Positions 17,614 to 25,292 of a stretch of DNA of 39,653 nt are shown here, one piece after another. Origin of the DNA: an uncultured Alphaproteobacteria bacterium (GTDB lineage Bacteria; Pseudomonadota; Alphaproteobacteria; Micropepsales; Micropepsaceae); contig CAIOYY010000068.1 of assembly GCA_903862715.1 (NCBI GenBank), positions 1 through 39,653 of the forward strand, given 5' to 3'. The translations under genes were made by a program, and so were the position numbers. A model generated the notes under the pieces. It searched no databases and was not told the origin of the DNA. It saw nothing but the letters and a program-made list of their open reading frames with translations. Position 1 is the stretch's first letter; the number at the start of each line of letters is the position of its first letter.

Positions 17614-17844
17614 TTGACCCGTAGTGAAATCTGGCGCGTCGAAAAATATCTGCGCAATCTCTTTCGTCTCGACACGATCACGCTTGTCGAACGTACCAAG
17701 GGCGACTCGGTCGAAGTCCTTGTCGGCGGCGAATTCATCGGCGTTGTCTTCCGTGATGAAGAAGACGGGGAAATTTCCTACGCCTTCAACATGGCGATTC
17801 TGGAGATGGATCTGCCCGAACCCCCCGCTTCGCGCGCAGGCTAA
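17614..17844 (+). CDS. DUF3126 family protein
   Basis: This 76-aa protein is typical of DUF3126, a short family restricted largely to Alphaproteobacteria and commonly found next to cysE. The core reads IWRVEKYLRNLF, then EVLVGGEFIGVVFRDEEDGE and YAFNMAILEMDL. It looks like a small soluble alpha-beta protein. The function is unknown. The start is TTG at 17614, supported by AGGGAG at 17602-17607 and by the family N-terminus. It lies 122 bp after cysE. Confidence 0.88.
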   Translation: MTRSEIWRVEKYLRNLFRLDTITLVERTKGDSVEVLVGGEFIGVVFRDEEDGEISYAFNMAILEMDLPEPPASRAG

Positions 17845-17858
17845 GCGTCACGCGCAGG

Positions 17859-18653
17859 CTAACCCGCGGTCGCGCCCGACGCGCCCGCCGGCAAATTAGG
17901 GGTCGGCGAAGCATCACTCGGCGCTTCGGAACCGTCTATCAGCGCGCCCGCAAGGGCGCGCACGCCGGACTCGATATCCTGCCATTGCGCAAGATGCGCG
18001 CGCTTGAAGCGATAGGTCGTGGTCAGTCCGTTGCCGAGCGCGATATCGCCGAGACAACTCGGCGAGGGCACATCGGGTGCGGGTCGGGTGCAGCGTAGAA
18101 GCACCGTCCCGGCGGGGCTCTCTCCCACATATAATTCCTCGTCGCGATAACCCGAATCCATGCGGAACGTATACAGCCTTGCGTCGAACGGCGTCGGCGT
18201 GCCTTCGGCCAGCGCGATGAAGGGACGATAAATCCGCTCCAGCCGGTCTTCCGCCGACAGCGTCATCACTTCCTTGCGAATGACGATATTCACGACATTC
18301 GAATCCGGTGCGTTGGAGCCGAATTCCGGCGCGGCGCCCAGCGTATAGCCCTGCAGATCGGGCAGCAGTGCCATCATCGCTACTTCTTCCATCGGGCCGC
18401 CGGCTCGTGCACTGGCGAACAGGATGTAATTGGCTGGAATGTGAAAGCCGTTGTCGCCAATGGACAGGACCACAAGCTCGGTGGAATCGGTTTGCGCGGG
18501 CTGCTCGGCTCCCAGTCCCGGTGCGCTGGGTCCAAGATAATAGGCAAGGATGAGCGCCGACAGCGCAGCCGTAACCACAAAGACCGCGAGCGGAATCAGC
18601 CACCCGGAGCGCTTTTCGGCGGGCCCCGCAAATTCATCGACGACTCGGCTCAT
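17859..18653 (-). CDS. Uncharacterised single-pass membrane protein
   Basis: The 264-aa protein has a short cytoplasmic tail, one membrane segment at about 18-40 (WLIPLAVFVVTAALSALILA) and a large soluble part predicted to face the periplasm. That part includes a strand-rich core (LVVLSIGDNGFHIPANYILF; NVVNIVIRKEVMTL) and RCTRPAP..PSCLGDIALG with two Cys that could pair. The C-terminal 30 residues are Ala/Pro/Ser-rich. I recognise no named domain. ATG 18653 begins just before the membrane segment; the frame extends to 18710. It is convergent with the DUF3126 gene. Confidence 0.72.
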   Translation of the reverse strand: MSRVVDEFAGPAEKRSGWLIPLAVFVVTAALSALILAYYLGPSAPGLGAEQPAQTDSTELVVLSIGDNGFHIPANYILFASARAGGPMEEVAMMALLPDLQGYTLGAAPEFGSNAPDSNVVNIVIRKEVMTLSAEDRLERIYRPFIALAEGTPTPFDARLYTFRMDSGYRDEELYVGESPAGTVLLRCTRPAPDVPSPSCLGDIALGNGLTTTYRFKRAHLAQWQDIESGVRALAGALIDGSEAPSDASPTPNLPAGASGATAG

Positions 18654-18839
18654 TCCGTCATCCCGGTCCGCGGCCTCGCCCCAGAAGCTATCCGCACATT
18701 CCACCCGCATCCAATTCTAGCACAGCGCGTTTCCAAGACCGATATGCCCCGGGAATCGGTGCGGGGATTGCACCACGACCAGCCGAGACGCGGCCCGAAA
18801 AAGGGCCATGACAATGCATTGCAAAGGGCGGGGTTCATT

Positions 18840-19046
18840 ATGGGGATGCTATTTCGCGCCGCAGTCGGATTTGGCCTCGCCTTTTATGCCTATGATTCCA
18901 CGGCGGCGCGGCAATGGTTAAATGAGGCCGTCGTCCTTCCCATCGAGGCGCGCTGCGCCGAAGGTCTGACGCTTTGCGAGGGCAGGGCCGCCGAACGGCT
19001 GGGCGCGTCCTTAAACCTCTCCCTGCAGGGCGAAACGATTCGCTGA
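18840..19046 (+). CDS. Small hypothetical protein with an N-terminal hydrophobic segment
   Basis: This 68-aa product starts MGMLFRAAVGFGLAFYAYDSTA, a short hydrophobic segment that may act as a signal or anchor. A helical part with two Cys (IEARCAEGLTLCEG) follows. GGGCGGGG lies 5-12 bases before the ATG. The codon pattern continues in frame upstream, but no better start is seen. No family is recognised. It may share a transcript with the next small membrane protein. Confidence 0.55.
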   Translation: MGMLFRAAVGFGLAFYAYDSTAARQWLNEAVVLPIEARCAEGLTLCEGRAAERLGASLNLSLQGETIR

Positions 19047-19180
19047 AACCTGCCGTCCGTCTCATCTCAAGACGGACACACCTTCCGCCCGGTTCATTGC
19101 GCTCCGTTTCGGCACACTCAAGGTGCTTGGGCGCGGCATGTGCCCTGCAAGTTCCCTCTCGCGGTGGGAGGGAATACATC

Positions 19181-19471
19181 ATGGGTTCGGGTTGGCTGGT
19201 GATTTTCGCGGTTGTTTCGGGTTACACCGCGTCGGGCATCGTTGCGTCGCTCTATCGCCTGTCCGGGATAGATGCCGAAAGCAGGCATGGCCGTATCGTG
19301 CGCCAGGCGGCGCTCATCGTGGCCGGCCCCACGGTGCTGCTCGAAACCGCCTATCGCGGTTATGCGAAAAAGGAATGGTCGCTCCTCATGTTCTGGTTCG
19401 CGGTAATGGGGCTTTCCTATTGGAGCTTTGCCATCGGCCTCCTCGTGATCGATTTCGCCATCCGCTTCTGA
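19181..19471 (+). CDS. Small multi-pass membrane protein
   Basis: This 96-aa protein has about three membrane segments: residues 4-26 (WLVIFAVVSGYTASGIVASLY), about 42-58 (QAALIVAGPTVLLETAY) and about 67-95. A strong GGGAGGGAA lies before ATG 19181 and fixes the start; the longer frame from 18974 is non-coding in character. I do not recognise the family. It is 134 bp after the preceding small gene, on the same strand. Confidence 0.7.
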   Translation: MGSGWLVIFAVVSGYTASGIVASLYRLSGIDAESRHGRIVRQAALIVAGPTVLLETAYRGYAKKEWSLLMFWFAVMGLSYWSFAIGLLVIDFAIRF

Positions 19472-19521
19472 CGCGTCAGCAAACGGTCATCGAACATTTG
19501 GATATTTACGGAAGAAGGATC

Positions 19522-19614
19522 ATGCTTTCAGAGCATGAATCTGTCGCAGCGCGGGGTTCGTCTGCACAGCTTCTATGCAAACTCCCTGAACGCATAAAGC
19601 AGCGCGATTTGTGA
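19522..19614 (+). CDS. Possible 30-codon leader ORF upstream of the TonB-dependent receptor
   Basis: ATG 19522 is preceded by GAAGGAT at good spacing, and the frame reads 30 codons to a TGA inside the large inverted repeat at 19604-19635. The start codon lies in a small hairpin, CATGCT-TTCAG-AGCATG (19521-19537). The peptide, MLSEHESVAARG and 18 further residues, resembles nothing known to me. It could be a regulatory leader ORF or chance. Confidence 0.25.
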   Translation: MLSEHESVAARGSSAQLLCKLPERIKQRDL

Positions 19615-19635
19615 CAGTTTCTGTCACCAAATCGC
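19604..19635. promoter_or_regulatory. Large inverted repeat with PhoB-like half-sites
   Basis: GCGATTTG-TGACAG (19604-19617), TTT, then CTGTCA-C-CAAATCGC (19621-19635) form 14 base pairs with one bulged C. CTGTCAC at 19621-19627 matches a Pho-box half-site, and a related heptamer ACGTCAC lies at 19643-19649, exactly 22 bases on, or two 11-bp steps. PhoB binds direct repeats at 11-bp spacing. With a phytase downstream, phosphate control is plausible. The palindrome could equally be an RNA hairpin or another regulator's site. Confidence 0.4.
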
Positions 19636-19667
19636 AGCCGAAACGTCACTGGAGTCTCAAAGCCCCC

Positions 19668-19690
19668 TTGCGTAATTCCCCATTACGCAA
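19668..19690. repeat. Inverted repeat just upstream of the TonB-dependent receptor
   Basis: TTGCGTAAT (19668-19676) and ATTACGCAA (19682-19690) form perfect 9-bp arms around a TCCCC loop. It lies 44 bases before the receptor ATG, in a position for an operator or a hairpin in the mRNA leader. No T-tract follows. Confidence 0.55.
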
Positions 19691-19734
19691 CTGCGAACAC
19701 GGCATTCCGGCGGTTCGCCTTCAACGGGGCAACC

Positions 19735-21936
19735 ATGAAACGCGCAATTCTTTTAACCACGGTCAGCCTTCTGGCGCCGTTCGCTTCCGCTCACGCTCAG
19801 GTCAACGAAGTTCTCGTCATTGGCGATGCCATTGAGTTTCGTAACCGCACGCCGGATGTGAACCCGGTCCTTTCCTACGACCTCGAGTATTTTCAACGCT
19901 TCGAGCCCGTGTCGGTCGGCGAAATGCTGAAGCGCGTTCCGGGCGTCACCTTCACGGCGGACGTCGGCGAATATGACGGCGTCCAGATGCGCGGCCTATC
20001 GCCGGAATATTCCCAGATCATGATCAATGGCCGTCGCATGCCGGGCGGGGAAGGCGATCGCAGCTTCTTCGTCGACCGCATTCCGGCGGAAATGGTCGAA
20101 CGCGTGAAAATCATCCGTTCGCCGAGCGCCGATATGGCCAGCGAAGGCGTCGGCGGCACGCTGAACGTCATCTTAAAGGAAGGCGCCAATCTTGAAGGCG
20201 GCTTCGCCAAGCTCGGCGCCATCTTCAATCAGGATGGCAAAGCCCGCGCGTCGGCAGCCGTCGCCTATGCTGACACCTTCGGCGATACCTCCGTCTGGGG
20301 TGCACTCAATTATCAGGGCCGCCGCAACGCCAAAGACAAGTTCACCACCTTCTGGGATGGCGACTTCGAAGAATTGACGGGCCGGGAATTTGAAGACGAC
20401 ACGCGCGACGGCGTCGATATTTCGGGCAATTTCGATATCTCCTCGATGATCGCGAATGGCGCGGTTCATCTGTCGGGCTTTTTCGTCAACACCGATCGCG
20501 AAGAAGTTGAAATCGTGCGCGCCGATGAGCTCGAAGACGACGCCTTCCGGCTAGAGGCCAATGAAGGCCAGGTGGAGGACATCTCGCAGCAATCCTACAG
20601 CCTGCTCGGCGACGGCGAATGGGACCTTGGCTGGGCCACACTCGGTGTGAACGGGGCCTGGGCCGGTTTCCGCGAGGACAGCACATCGGATTCGAACGCG
20701 GAAGAATTCAGCTATGACGATTTTGGCGACATCGAAGAAATCGAACTCAGTCAGGAACGTGAAACCCTCGACACCGTCGACGACGAATTCGGCGCGGGCG
20801 CGTTCCTTGCTTTTGAAGACGGCGGTTTCGATCTGAAGCTTGGCGTCGATGGTCTTTTCAAAAAGCGCGACGGCGCCAATCGCGCCTTCGAATTCGATTT
20901 TGACGATGACGAGTGGGAAGAAGAAACCGATCCGGGGGCGATCTACACAATTAAAGAAACCCGCATCGACCCTTACATCCGCGTCAGCTATGCGCCGATC
21001 CCGGCCATGGGCATCGATCTGGGTTTGCGCGCAGAAACGACCGACCGCAACGTCCGCAGCGACAATGGCACAGTCGATTATGAAGCAACGGAGTGGAACC
21101 CGTCGCTACATATGCGCCTGTCGCCGACCGACGACGATCAGATCCGCATCTCCTTCGCGCGTACGGTACGCCGTCCGAGTTTCGGAAATGTCGCCCCCTA
21201 CACGCAGGAAGAAGAACCGACGGACGAAGATGTCACGATCGGCAACCCCCGCCTGAAGAACGAAACATCATGGGGCGTCGATGTCGGCTATGAGCGCGAT
21301 TTCGGCACCATGGGCATTTTCGGGGTCAATGGCTTCTATCGCCATGTCAGCGACATGATCGATCTTGTCAGCATCGGCGACGCGCCCGGCCTCGACGGCA
21401 ATCTTTATACGCCGATGAATGTCGGCGACGGCTTCACCTATGGCATCGAATTCGACGTCTCGACGCCGCTGGACATTGTTGGGCTCCCCGACACCGGCGT
21501 CTTCGCCAACTACACCTATCTGCAAAGTGAAGTGACCGATGCGCAGACCGGCCTCGATCGCCGCTTCCGCAATCAGCCCTCCAACGTCTACAATTTCGGC
21601 TTCATCCACAGCATCCCCGCTTGGGGCGTCAGCTTTGGCAGCACCTATTCGGGCCGTGATGCGGGCTTTCAGGAAGAGCTCGATGAGATTCGCAAGATCG
21701 AATATGACGGGGACCTTGAGGCATTCGTCGAAAAGCGCTTCGGGGACATGTACGTGCTGCGCTTCTCCGTTGCGAATATCCTCGATCGTGCGAAGCTCGA
21801 ACGGATCAGTATATTCGACGGCGATACCGCGGCGGAAATCATCGAAGCCCGCGCCAATAATGATGTCGACGAATCCGAATACGAACAGGAACGTTCGGGC
21901 GCCTTCTTCCAGGTCACGCTGCGCGCCGCGTTCTGA
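19735..21936 (+). CDS. TonB-dependent outer-membrane receptor, paired with a phytase
   Basis: This 733-aa receptor has a signal peptide (1-21, cleavage after AHA), a TonB-box-like NEVLVIG at 24-30, a plug domain (about 45-155, with VGEMLKRVPGVTF, MRGLSPEYSQIMINGRRMP and VGGTLNVILK) and a 22-strand-type barrel ending in the terminal Phe needed for outer-membrane insertion. Its extracellular loops are strikingly acidic (EFDFDDDEWEEETDPG; EEEPTDEDV), which would suit Ca2+ or other cation binding. Ligands cannot be read from sequence. The tandem beta-propeller phytase suggests phytate or its inositol-phosphate products. ATG 19735 has GGGG 6-9 bases upstream. The leader contains three inverted repeats, and a terminator-like hairpin follows the stop. 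Confidence 0.92.
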   Translation: MKRAILLTTVSLLAPFASAHAQVNEVLVIGDAIEFRNRTPDVNPVLSYDLEYFQRFEPVSVGEMLKRVPGVTFTADVGEYDGVQMRGLSPEYSQIMINGRRMPGGEGDRSFFVDRIPAEMVERVKIIRSPSADMASEGVGGTLNVILKEGANLEGGFAKLGAIFNQDGKARASAAVAYADTFGDTSVWGALNYQGRRNAKDKFTTFWDGDFEELTGREFEDDTRDGVDISGNFDISSMIANGAVHLSGFFVNTDREEVEIVRADELEDDAFRLEANEGQVEDISQQSYSLLGDGEWDLGWATLGVNGAWAGFREDSTSDSNAEEFSYDDFGDIEEIELSQERETLDTVDDEFGAGAFLAFEDGGFDLKLGVDGLFKKRDGANRAFEFDFDDDEWEEETDPGAIYTIKETRIDPYIRVSYAPIPAMGIDLGLRAETTDRNVRSDNGTVDYEATEWNPSLHMRLSPTDDDQIRISFARTVRRPSFGNVAPYTQEEEPTDEDVTIGNPRLKNETSWGVDVGYERDFGTMGIFGVNGFYRHVSDMIDLVSIGDAPGLDGNLYTPMNVGDGFTYGIEFDVSTPLDIVGLPDTGVFANYTYLQSEVTDAQTGLDRRFRNQPSNVYNFGFIHSIPAWGVSFGSTYSGRDAGFQEELDEIRKIEYDGDLEAFVEKRFGDMYVLRFSVANILDRAKLERISIFDGDTAAEIIEARANNDVDESEYEQERSGAFFQVTLRAAF

Positions 21937-21954
21937 TCTTGCTATGACGTGAAT

Positions 21955-21981
21955 AAGGGGCGGAGCATATCTCCGCCCCTT
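21955..21981 (+). terminator. Hairpin between the TonB-dependent receptor and the phytase
   Basis: AAGGGGCGGAG (21955-21965), a CATAT loop and CTCCGCCCCTT (21971-21981) form 11 perfect pairs, followed by CCGCTTTTG. It ends 32 bases before the phytase ATG. It may terminate most receptor transcripts, or stabilise the upstream message while allowing some readthrough into the phytase. Confidence 0.7.
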
Positions 21982-22013
21982 CCGCTTTTGCCGCCCCCAT
22001 CTGGAGGATGATC

Positions 22014-23132
22014 ATGAAGACCTCACATTATATGGCCTTATCCTTGACGTTGGCCGCGATGCTCGCCGCCTGTACGCAGGAACCACCGGCGGCGCCGGCC
22101 GAAGCCCCTGCCGAACCCGCTCCCGTCACGGAAGCGGCGTCCGTCGCGCCCGCCGTCACCACCTTCGATGTGATGCCGGTGCGCGAAACCGTTCCCGTCG
22201 CCAGCATCGACGATGCCGCTGATGATCCGGCGATCTGGCGCAATGACGCCGACCCGCTGCAAAGCCTGATTATCGGCACCGACAAGGATGCCGGCCTTAA
22301 TGTCTATGGCCTCGACGGATCGCTGAAAAGCTTCTTCCCCGCGGGCCTCGTCAATAATCTGGATTTGCGCGCCGGCATTAACGTCAATGGCGCCGACGCC
22401 ATTGTCGTTGCCGCCAGCGACCGCAACGACATCATGAACGGCGTCATGCCGCTTTACACGCTGGACACCGCCGCCGCGACGCTGACCGAAATTGCGAAAG
22501 TTCCGGCTGAGATCGCCGAAGCCTATGGCATCTGCCTTTATCGCCGTCCCATGGACGCCGCGCTGTTCGCGTTCATCAACGACACCGCTGGCAAGATCAA
22601 TCAGTTCCAGATCGATCTGTCCGGCGCCGCGCCGAACGCGACGCTGGTGCGCACGCTCTCCGTCGCCACCCAGCCGGAAGGCTGCGTGGTCGATGACCGC
22701 ACCGGCCTTCTTTATGTTGGCGAGGAAGGTACGGGCATCTGGCGCTTCAATGCCGCGCCCGATGGCGAAACCACGGCGACGGCCTTCGCCACGATCGATC
22801 GCGTCACGCTGTTCGACGATGTCGAAGGTCTGACCGTCGTGCCACAGGGCGACACCGGCGGCCTCCTCCTCGCCTCCAGCCAGGGCGACAATGCCTATGT
22901 GCTCTATGACCTCGAAACCATGGCGCTGATCGCGCGCTTTCGCGTGGTGGACAATGGCGCGGGCGTCGACGGCACATTCGAAACCGACGGCCTCGACGTG
23001 ATGCTGGGCGATTTCGGCCCCGATTTTCCGGAAGGAATTTTCGTCGCGCAGGATGGCGACAACATGCCGGAAACCCAGAACTTCAAATATGTGTCCTGGG
23101 CCGCGGTCAAAACCGCAGTCGGCCTGCAATAA
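22014..23132 (+). CDS. Beta-propeller phytase, lipoprotein
   Basis: This 372-aa enzyme removes phosphate from phytate (inositol hexakisphosphate). Signature segments of the beta-propeller class are in order: DDPAIW 70-75, IIGTDKDAGLNVYGL 86-100, NNLDLR 114-119, EGCVVDDRTGLLYVGEEGTGIW 222-243, EGLTV 271-275, SSQGDNAYVLYD 288-299 and FPEGIFVAQDGDN 338-350. The acidic residues in these bind catalytic Ca2+. The N-terminus is a lipoprotein signal with lipobox LAAC (C20) followed by a Pro/Ala/Glu-rich linker, so the enzyme is membrane-anchored. ATG 22014 is chosen because GGAGG (22003-22007) abuts the earlier ATG at 22008. It follows the TonB-dependent receptor and is convergent with phoH. Confidence 0.95.
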   Translation: MKTSHYMALSLTLAAMLAACTQEPPAAPAEAPAEPAPVTEAASVAPAVTTFDVMPVRETVPVASIDDAADDPAIWRNDADPLQSLIIGTDKDAGLNVYGLDGSLKSFFPAGLVNNLDLRAGINVNGADAIVVAASDRNDIMNGVMPLYTLDTAAATLTEIAKVPAEIAEAYGICLYRRPMDAALFAFINDTAGKINQFQIDLSGAAPNATLVRTLSVATQPEGCVVDDRTGLLYVGEEGTGIWRFNAAPDGETTATAFATIDRVTLFDDVEGLTVVPQGDTGGLLLASSQGDNAYVLYDLETMALIARFRVVDNGAGVDGTFETDGLDVMLGDFGPDFPEGIFVAQDGDNMPETQNFKYVSWAAVKTAVGLQ

Positions 23133-23158
23133 AACGCAAACGGCCTTACGTCGTGAAA

Positions 23159-23184
23159 AAGGGGAGAGCGAAGGCTCTCCCCTT
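23159..23184. terminator. Shared terminator of phytase and phoH
   Basis: AAGGGGAGAGC (23159-23169), loop GAAG and GCTCTCCCCTT (23174-23184) form 11 perfect pairs. On the minus strand it is followed by TTTCACG, giving a T5 run at the stem base just after phoH. It lies between the convergent phytase and phoH genes and can serve both. Confidence 0.82.
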
Positions 23185-23190
23185 CATCGT

Positions 23191-23937
23191 TTAAAGAACG
23201 CCGAGCATGCCGGCGACCAGCGGATGACGGACAATGTCCGCATCGGTGAGCCGCACAACCGATATGCCTTCGACCGCGTCCAGCTTCTGGGCTATGTCCC
23301 TCAGTCCCGAAACGCCGGGCAGAAGGTCGGTCTGGTCCGGGTCGCCCGTCATCACCATGGTGGTGCGCCAGCCGAGACGCGTCAGCAGCATCTTGATCTG
23401 GCCATAGGTACAGTTCTGCGCTTCATCGATCACGACGAAGCAATCGTTCAACGTGCGTCCGCGCATGAAGGCGACGGGCGCCACTTCGATAATGCCTTCC
23501 GCCACCATGGCCTTCAGCCTTTTGGTGCCGAGCCTTTCCGTCAACGCGTCGTAGAGCGGACGCAAGTAGGGCGCGAGCTTTTCATTCGCATCGCCGGGCA
23601 GAAAGCCGAGCGTTTCTCCGGCCTCGACCGCGGGGCGCGACAGCACGATGCGGTTCACGCGGCCCGCCTCGAGCGCCTCCACGGCTTTGGCGACGGCAAG
23701 ATAGGTTTTTCCCGTTCCGGCGGGCCCTAGCGCCAGCACCACATTGCGTTCGGCGATGGCGTCGAGCAGCGCCTGTTGCTGCGCACTCATCGCCTTCACA
23801 TTCTTCACATATTTTCGATCGCGTATTTCTCCATCCACAGGCGACCAACCGGATTGCGGCGGGAACATCGGTCGAACAGGGGCATATTGTTCGTGATTGC
23901 GGTCGCGAAGTTTAGGACGCGCAGAACGCCTAGCCAT
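23191..23937 (-). CDS. phoH: PhoH-like ATPase
   Basis: This 248-aa P-loop protein has Walker A GPAGTGKT at 71-78, Walker B VVIDEAQN with D171-E172, RPAVEAGETLGFLPGD at 101-116 and the motif PVAFMRGRTLNDCF. It is closer in layout to E. coli PhoH, a phosphate-starvation gene, than to the longer YbeZ type. The N-terminal 45 residues are Arg/Lys-rich. It may act as an ATP-dependent RNA helicase or nuclease; its exact role is unsettled. AAGGAG lies before ATG 23937. Its position against the phytase gene is consistent with a phosphate theme but could be coincidence. A foldable element lies in its upstream region. Confidence 0.9.
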   Translation of the reverse strand: MARRSARPKLRDRNHEQYAPVRPMFPPQSGWSPVDGEIRDRKYVKNVKAMSAQQQALLDAIAERNVVLALGPAGTGKTYLAVAKAVEALEAGRVNRIVLSRPAVEAGETLGFLPGDANEKLAPYLRPLYDALTERLGTKRLKAMVAEGIIEVAPVAFMRGRTLNDCFVVIDEAQNCTYGQIKMLLTRLGWRTTMVMTGDPDQTDLLPGVSGLRDIAQKLDAVEGISVVRLTDADIVRHPLVAGMLGVL

Positions 23938-23991
23938 GGAAACTCCTTGGTCTAACGGGAAGAGATGAGGAGGGGTGGGATTTAGGGTCAG

Positions 23992-24091
23992 CGGTAGTTG
24001 CGCGGAAACGTGCCGGAGAAAACGGGGCCTGATAAATCAGTAGGCCTAGGATCGACACCGAAGGGAAACCCCCTACGCGACTCAACTACCG
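23992..24091. other. Candidate structured RNA or leader element upstream of phoH
   Basis: CGGTAGTTG (23992-24000) and CAACTACCG (24083-24091) are perfect 9-bp complements 82 bases apart. CGCG on each side just inside them extends the stem. Between them a smaller hairpin, GGCC with an inner TGAT-TT-ATCA on the minus strand, is possible, as is a GGG-TTT-CCC hairpin. If transcribed toward phoH it would sit in its 5' leader, 55 bases before the ATG. I do not recognise a known riboswitch or RNA family. The rest of the 215-bp gap shows nothing. Confidence 0.35.
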
Positions 24092-24152
24092 AATCAGACC
24101 GTAACGCGTTTCGGCCAAAGCGTCGTGCAACATTTTTGTGCGCGAAAAAACT

Positions 24153-25199
24153 TTATGCGGGGCGCAGCTTCCGTTGCCTACGAAAGATGCGCTTGAGCAA
24201 AGCCAAGCTCAATATTGTGGCAAGCCAGGAGATGAACCCGATCATCCACTCGACCAGAAACTCGAAGACGTTCAGCGCGGTGCGGAAGGCGCGAAGACTT
24301 GTCTTGCCGGTCAGCTCAATCACGCCGCGCGTTTTTTTCCCGAGACGCGCGCTCATCGAGGTGATGTCGTCGAGATTCTCCGTGGTGCGTACATAACGCA
24401 ACAGTCGCACCGTCTCTCCGGGGCCCACCGTGTTCCCCAGTTCCCCAAGCTTCGCCATCACCGGAAATATGTCGGCCTGGCGCGCATTGCGTGCATAGGC
24501 GACCAGCGCTTCCTCCGTCGCGCGCAAATCGGTCAGCCTTGTGGAGCGCAGGATGGTCGCCAGTTCCTGTGGACGTACGGCGTCGCGTGCAAGGCGCTGC
24601 AGCGTGCGGGCAAAGTCCACCGTCAGTGTTCCCGCCCGCGCCGCGACTTTTATAATCGATACGCCGAGTTTCGCCGGAAGCCCGCCGCCGCCGGTGGCGA
24701 CCGTCGCGCCTGTAGCCGCAAGTCCCACTACCGAAAGGCCTAGGATGAATTCGTTATAGTCTTGCCCCAGGACCAGCTTGGTGCCTTCGCTGGCGATGTC
24801 GCGCACATCGCCGACCACGGTCAAATCCGAACTCACCGCCCCCGCAAGGCCCGCTATGCTCGTGCCCTCGCCGGTAACGAAGCCTGTGGCGAAGGCGCCG
24901 GTATTGCGCGCGATGCTCGCGCTGGTCGTCATGGCATTTGCAAAACGTGTCCGCGTTTCGACCGGCAAGGCGCGGTCCATGTAATCGGCGATCTCGATAT
25001 ACATGCCCGCATCCTCGACATCGTCTCTGTCGAGCGCGGCGTTGACCTTTTCATCGAGCGCGGTCGTCGTCGCAACGGGCCGAAGCTCGCGCTGAATCGC
25101 CGCGTCTTCGGAAATCGCGAAACGCACATCGAAGAAATACAGAAAAACGACGGTGAGGCCCGTCAGCAGCAGAAGAAGCGAAGGAAGACGCGCCATCAT
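24153..25199 (-). CDS. Uncharacterised membrane protein with terminal membrane segments
   Basis: The 348-aa product has a hydrophobic N-terminal segment (about 5-24, LPSLLLLLTGLTVVFLYFF), a long middle part with Gly/Ala-rich hydrophobic stretches (about 100-190), an Arg-rich helical region and a C-terminal membrane segment (about 312-335) followed by a basic tail (RRQRKLRPA). The central hydrophobic runs (LGLSVVGLAATGATVATGGGG) are less certain as membrane spans. No named domain is recognised, so no function is offered. Two tandem ATGs open the frame at 25199. It is divergent from the gamma-carbonic anhydrase gene with a 93-bp gap. Confidence 0.7.
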   Translation of the reverse strand: MMARLPSLLLLLTGLTVVFLYFFDVRFAISEDAAIQRELRPVATTTALDEKVNAALDRDDVEDAGMYIEIADYMDRALPVETRTRFANAMTTSASIARNTGAFATGFVTGEGTSIAGLAGAVSSDLTVVGDVRDIASEGTKLVLGQDYNEFILGLSVVGLAATGATVATGGGGLPAKLGVSIIKVAARAGTLTVDFARTLQRLARDAVRPQELATILRSTRLTDLRATEEALVAYARNARQADIFPVMAKLGELGNTVGPGETVRLLRYVRTTENLDDITSMSARLGKKTRGVIELTGKTSLRAFRTALNVFEFLVEWMIGFISWLATILSLALLKRIFRRQRKLRPA

Positions 25200-25292
25200 T
25201 GCTCAGAGGATGCCTGCTTGGCCTCGGTTGGCGGCATCGGCCCGCCTCCTGTAGAGTTACCCCCGATGGGTCCCCGCACAAGCAGGAAATTC

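Noticed and set aside
22038..23129. Minus-strand frame of 363 codons over the phytase gene
   Set aside because: The phytase signatures on the plus strand are decisive; the antisense frame is a shadow.
23998..24743. Plus-strand frames overlapping the phoH upstream gap and the unknown membrane protein
   Set aside because: They are antisense to a longer frame with membrane segments and have no ribosome-binding site.
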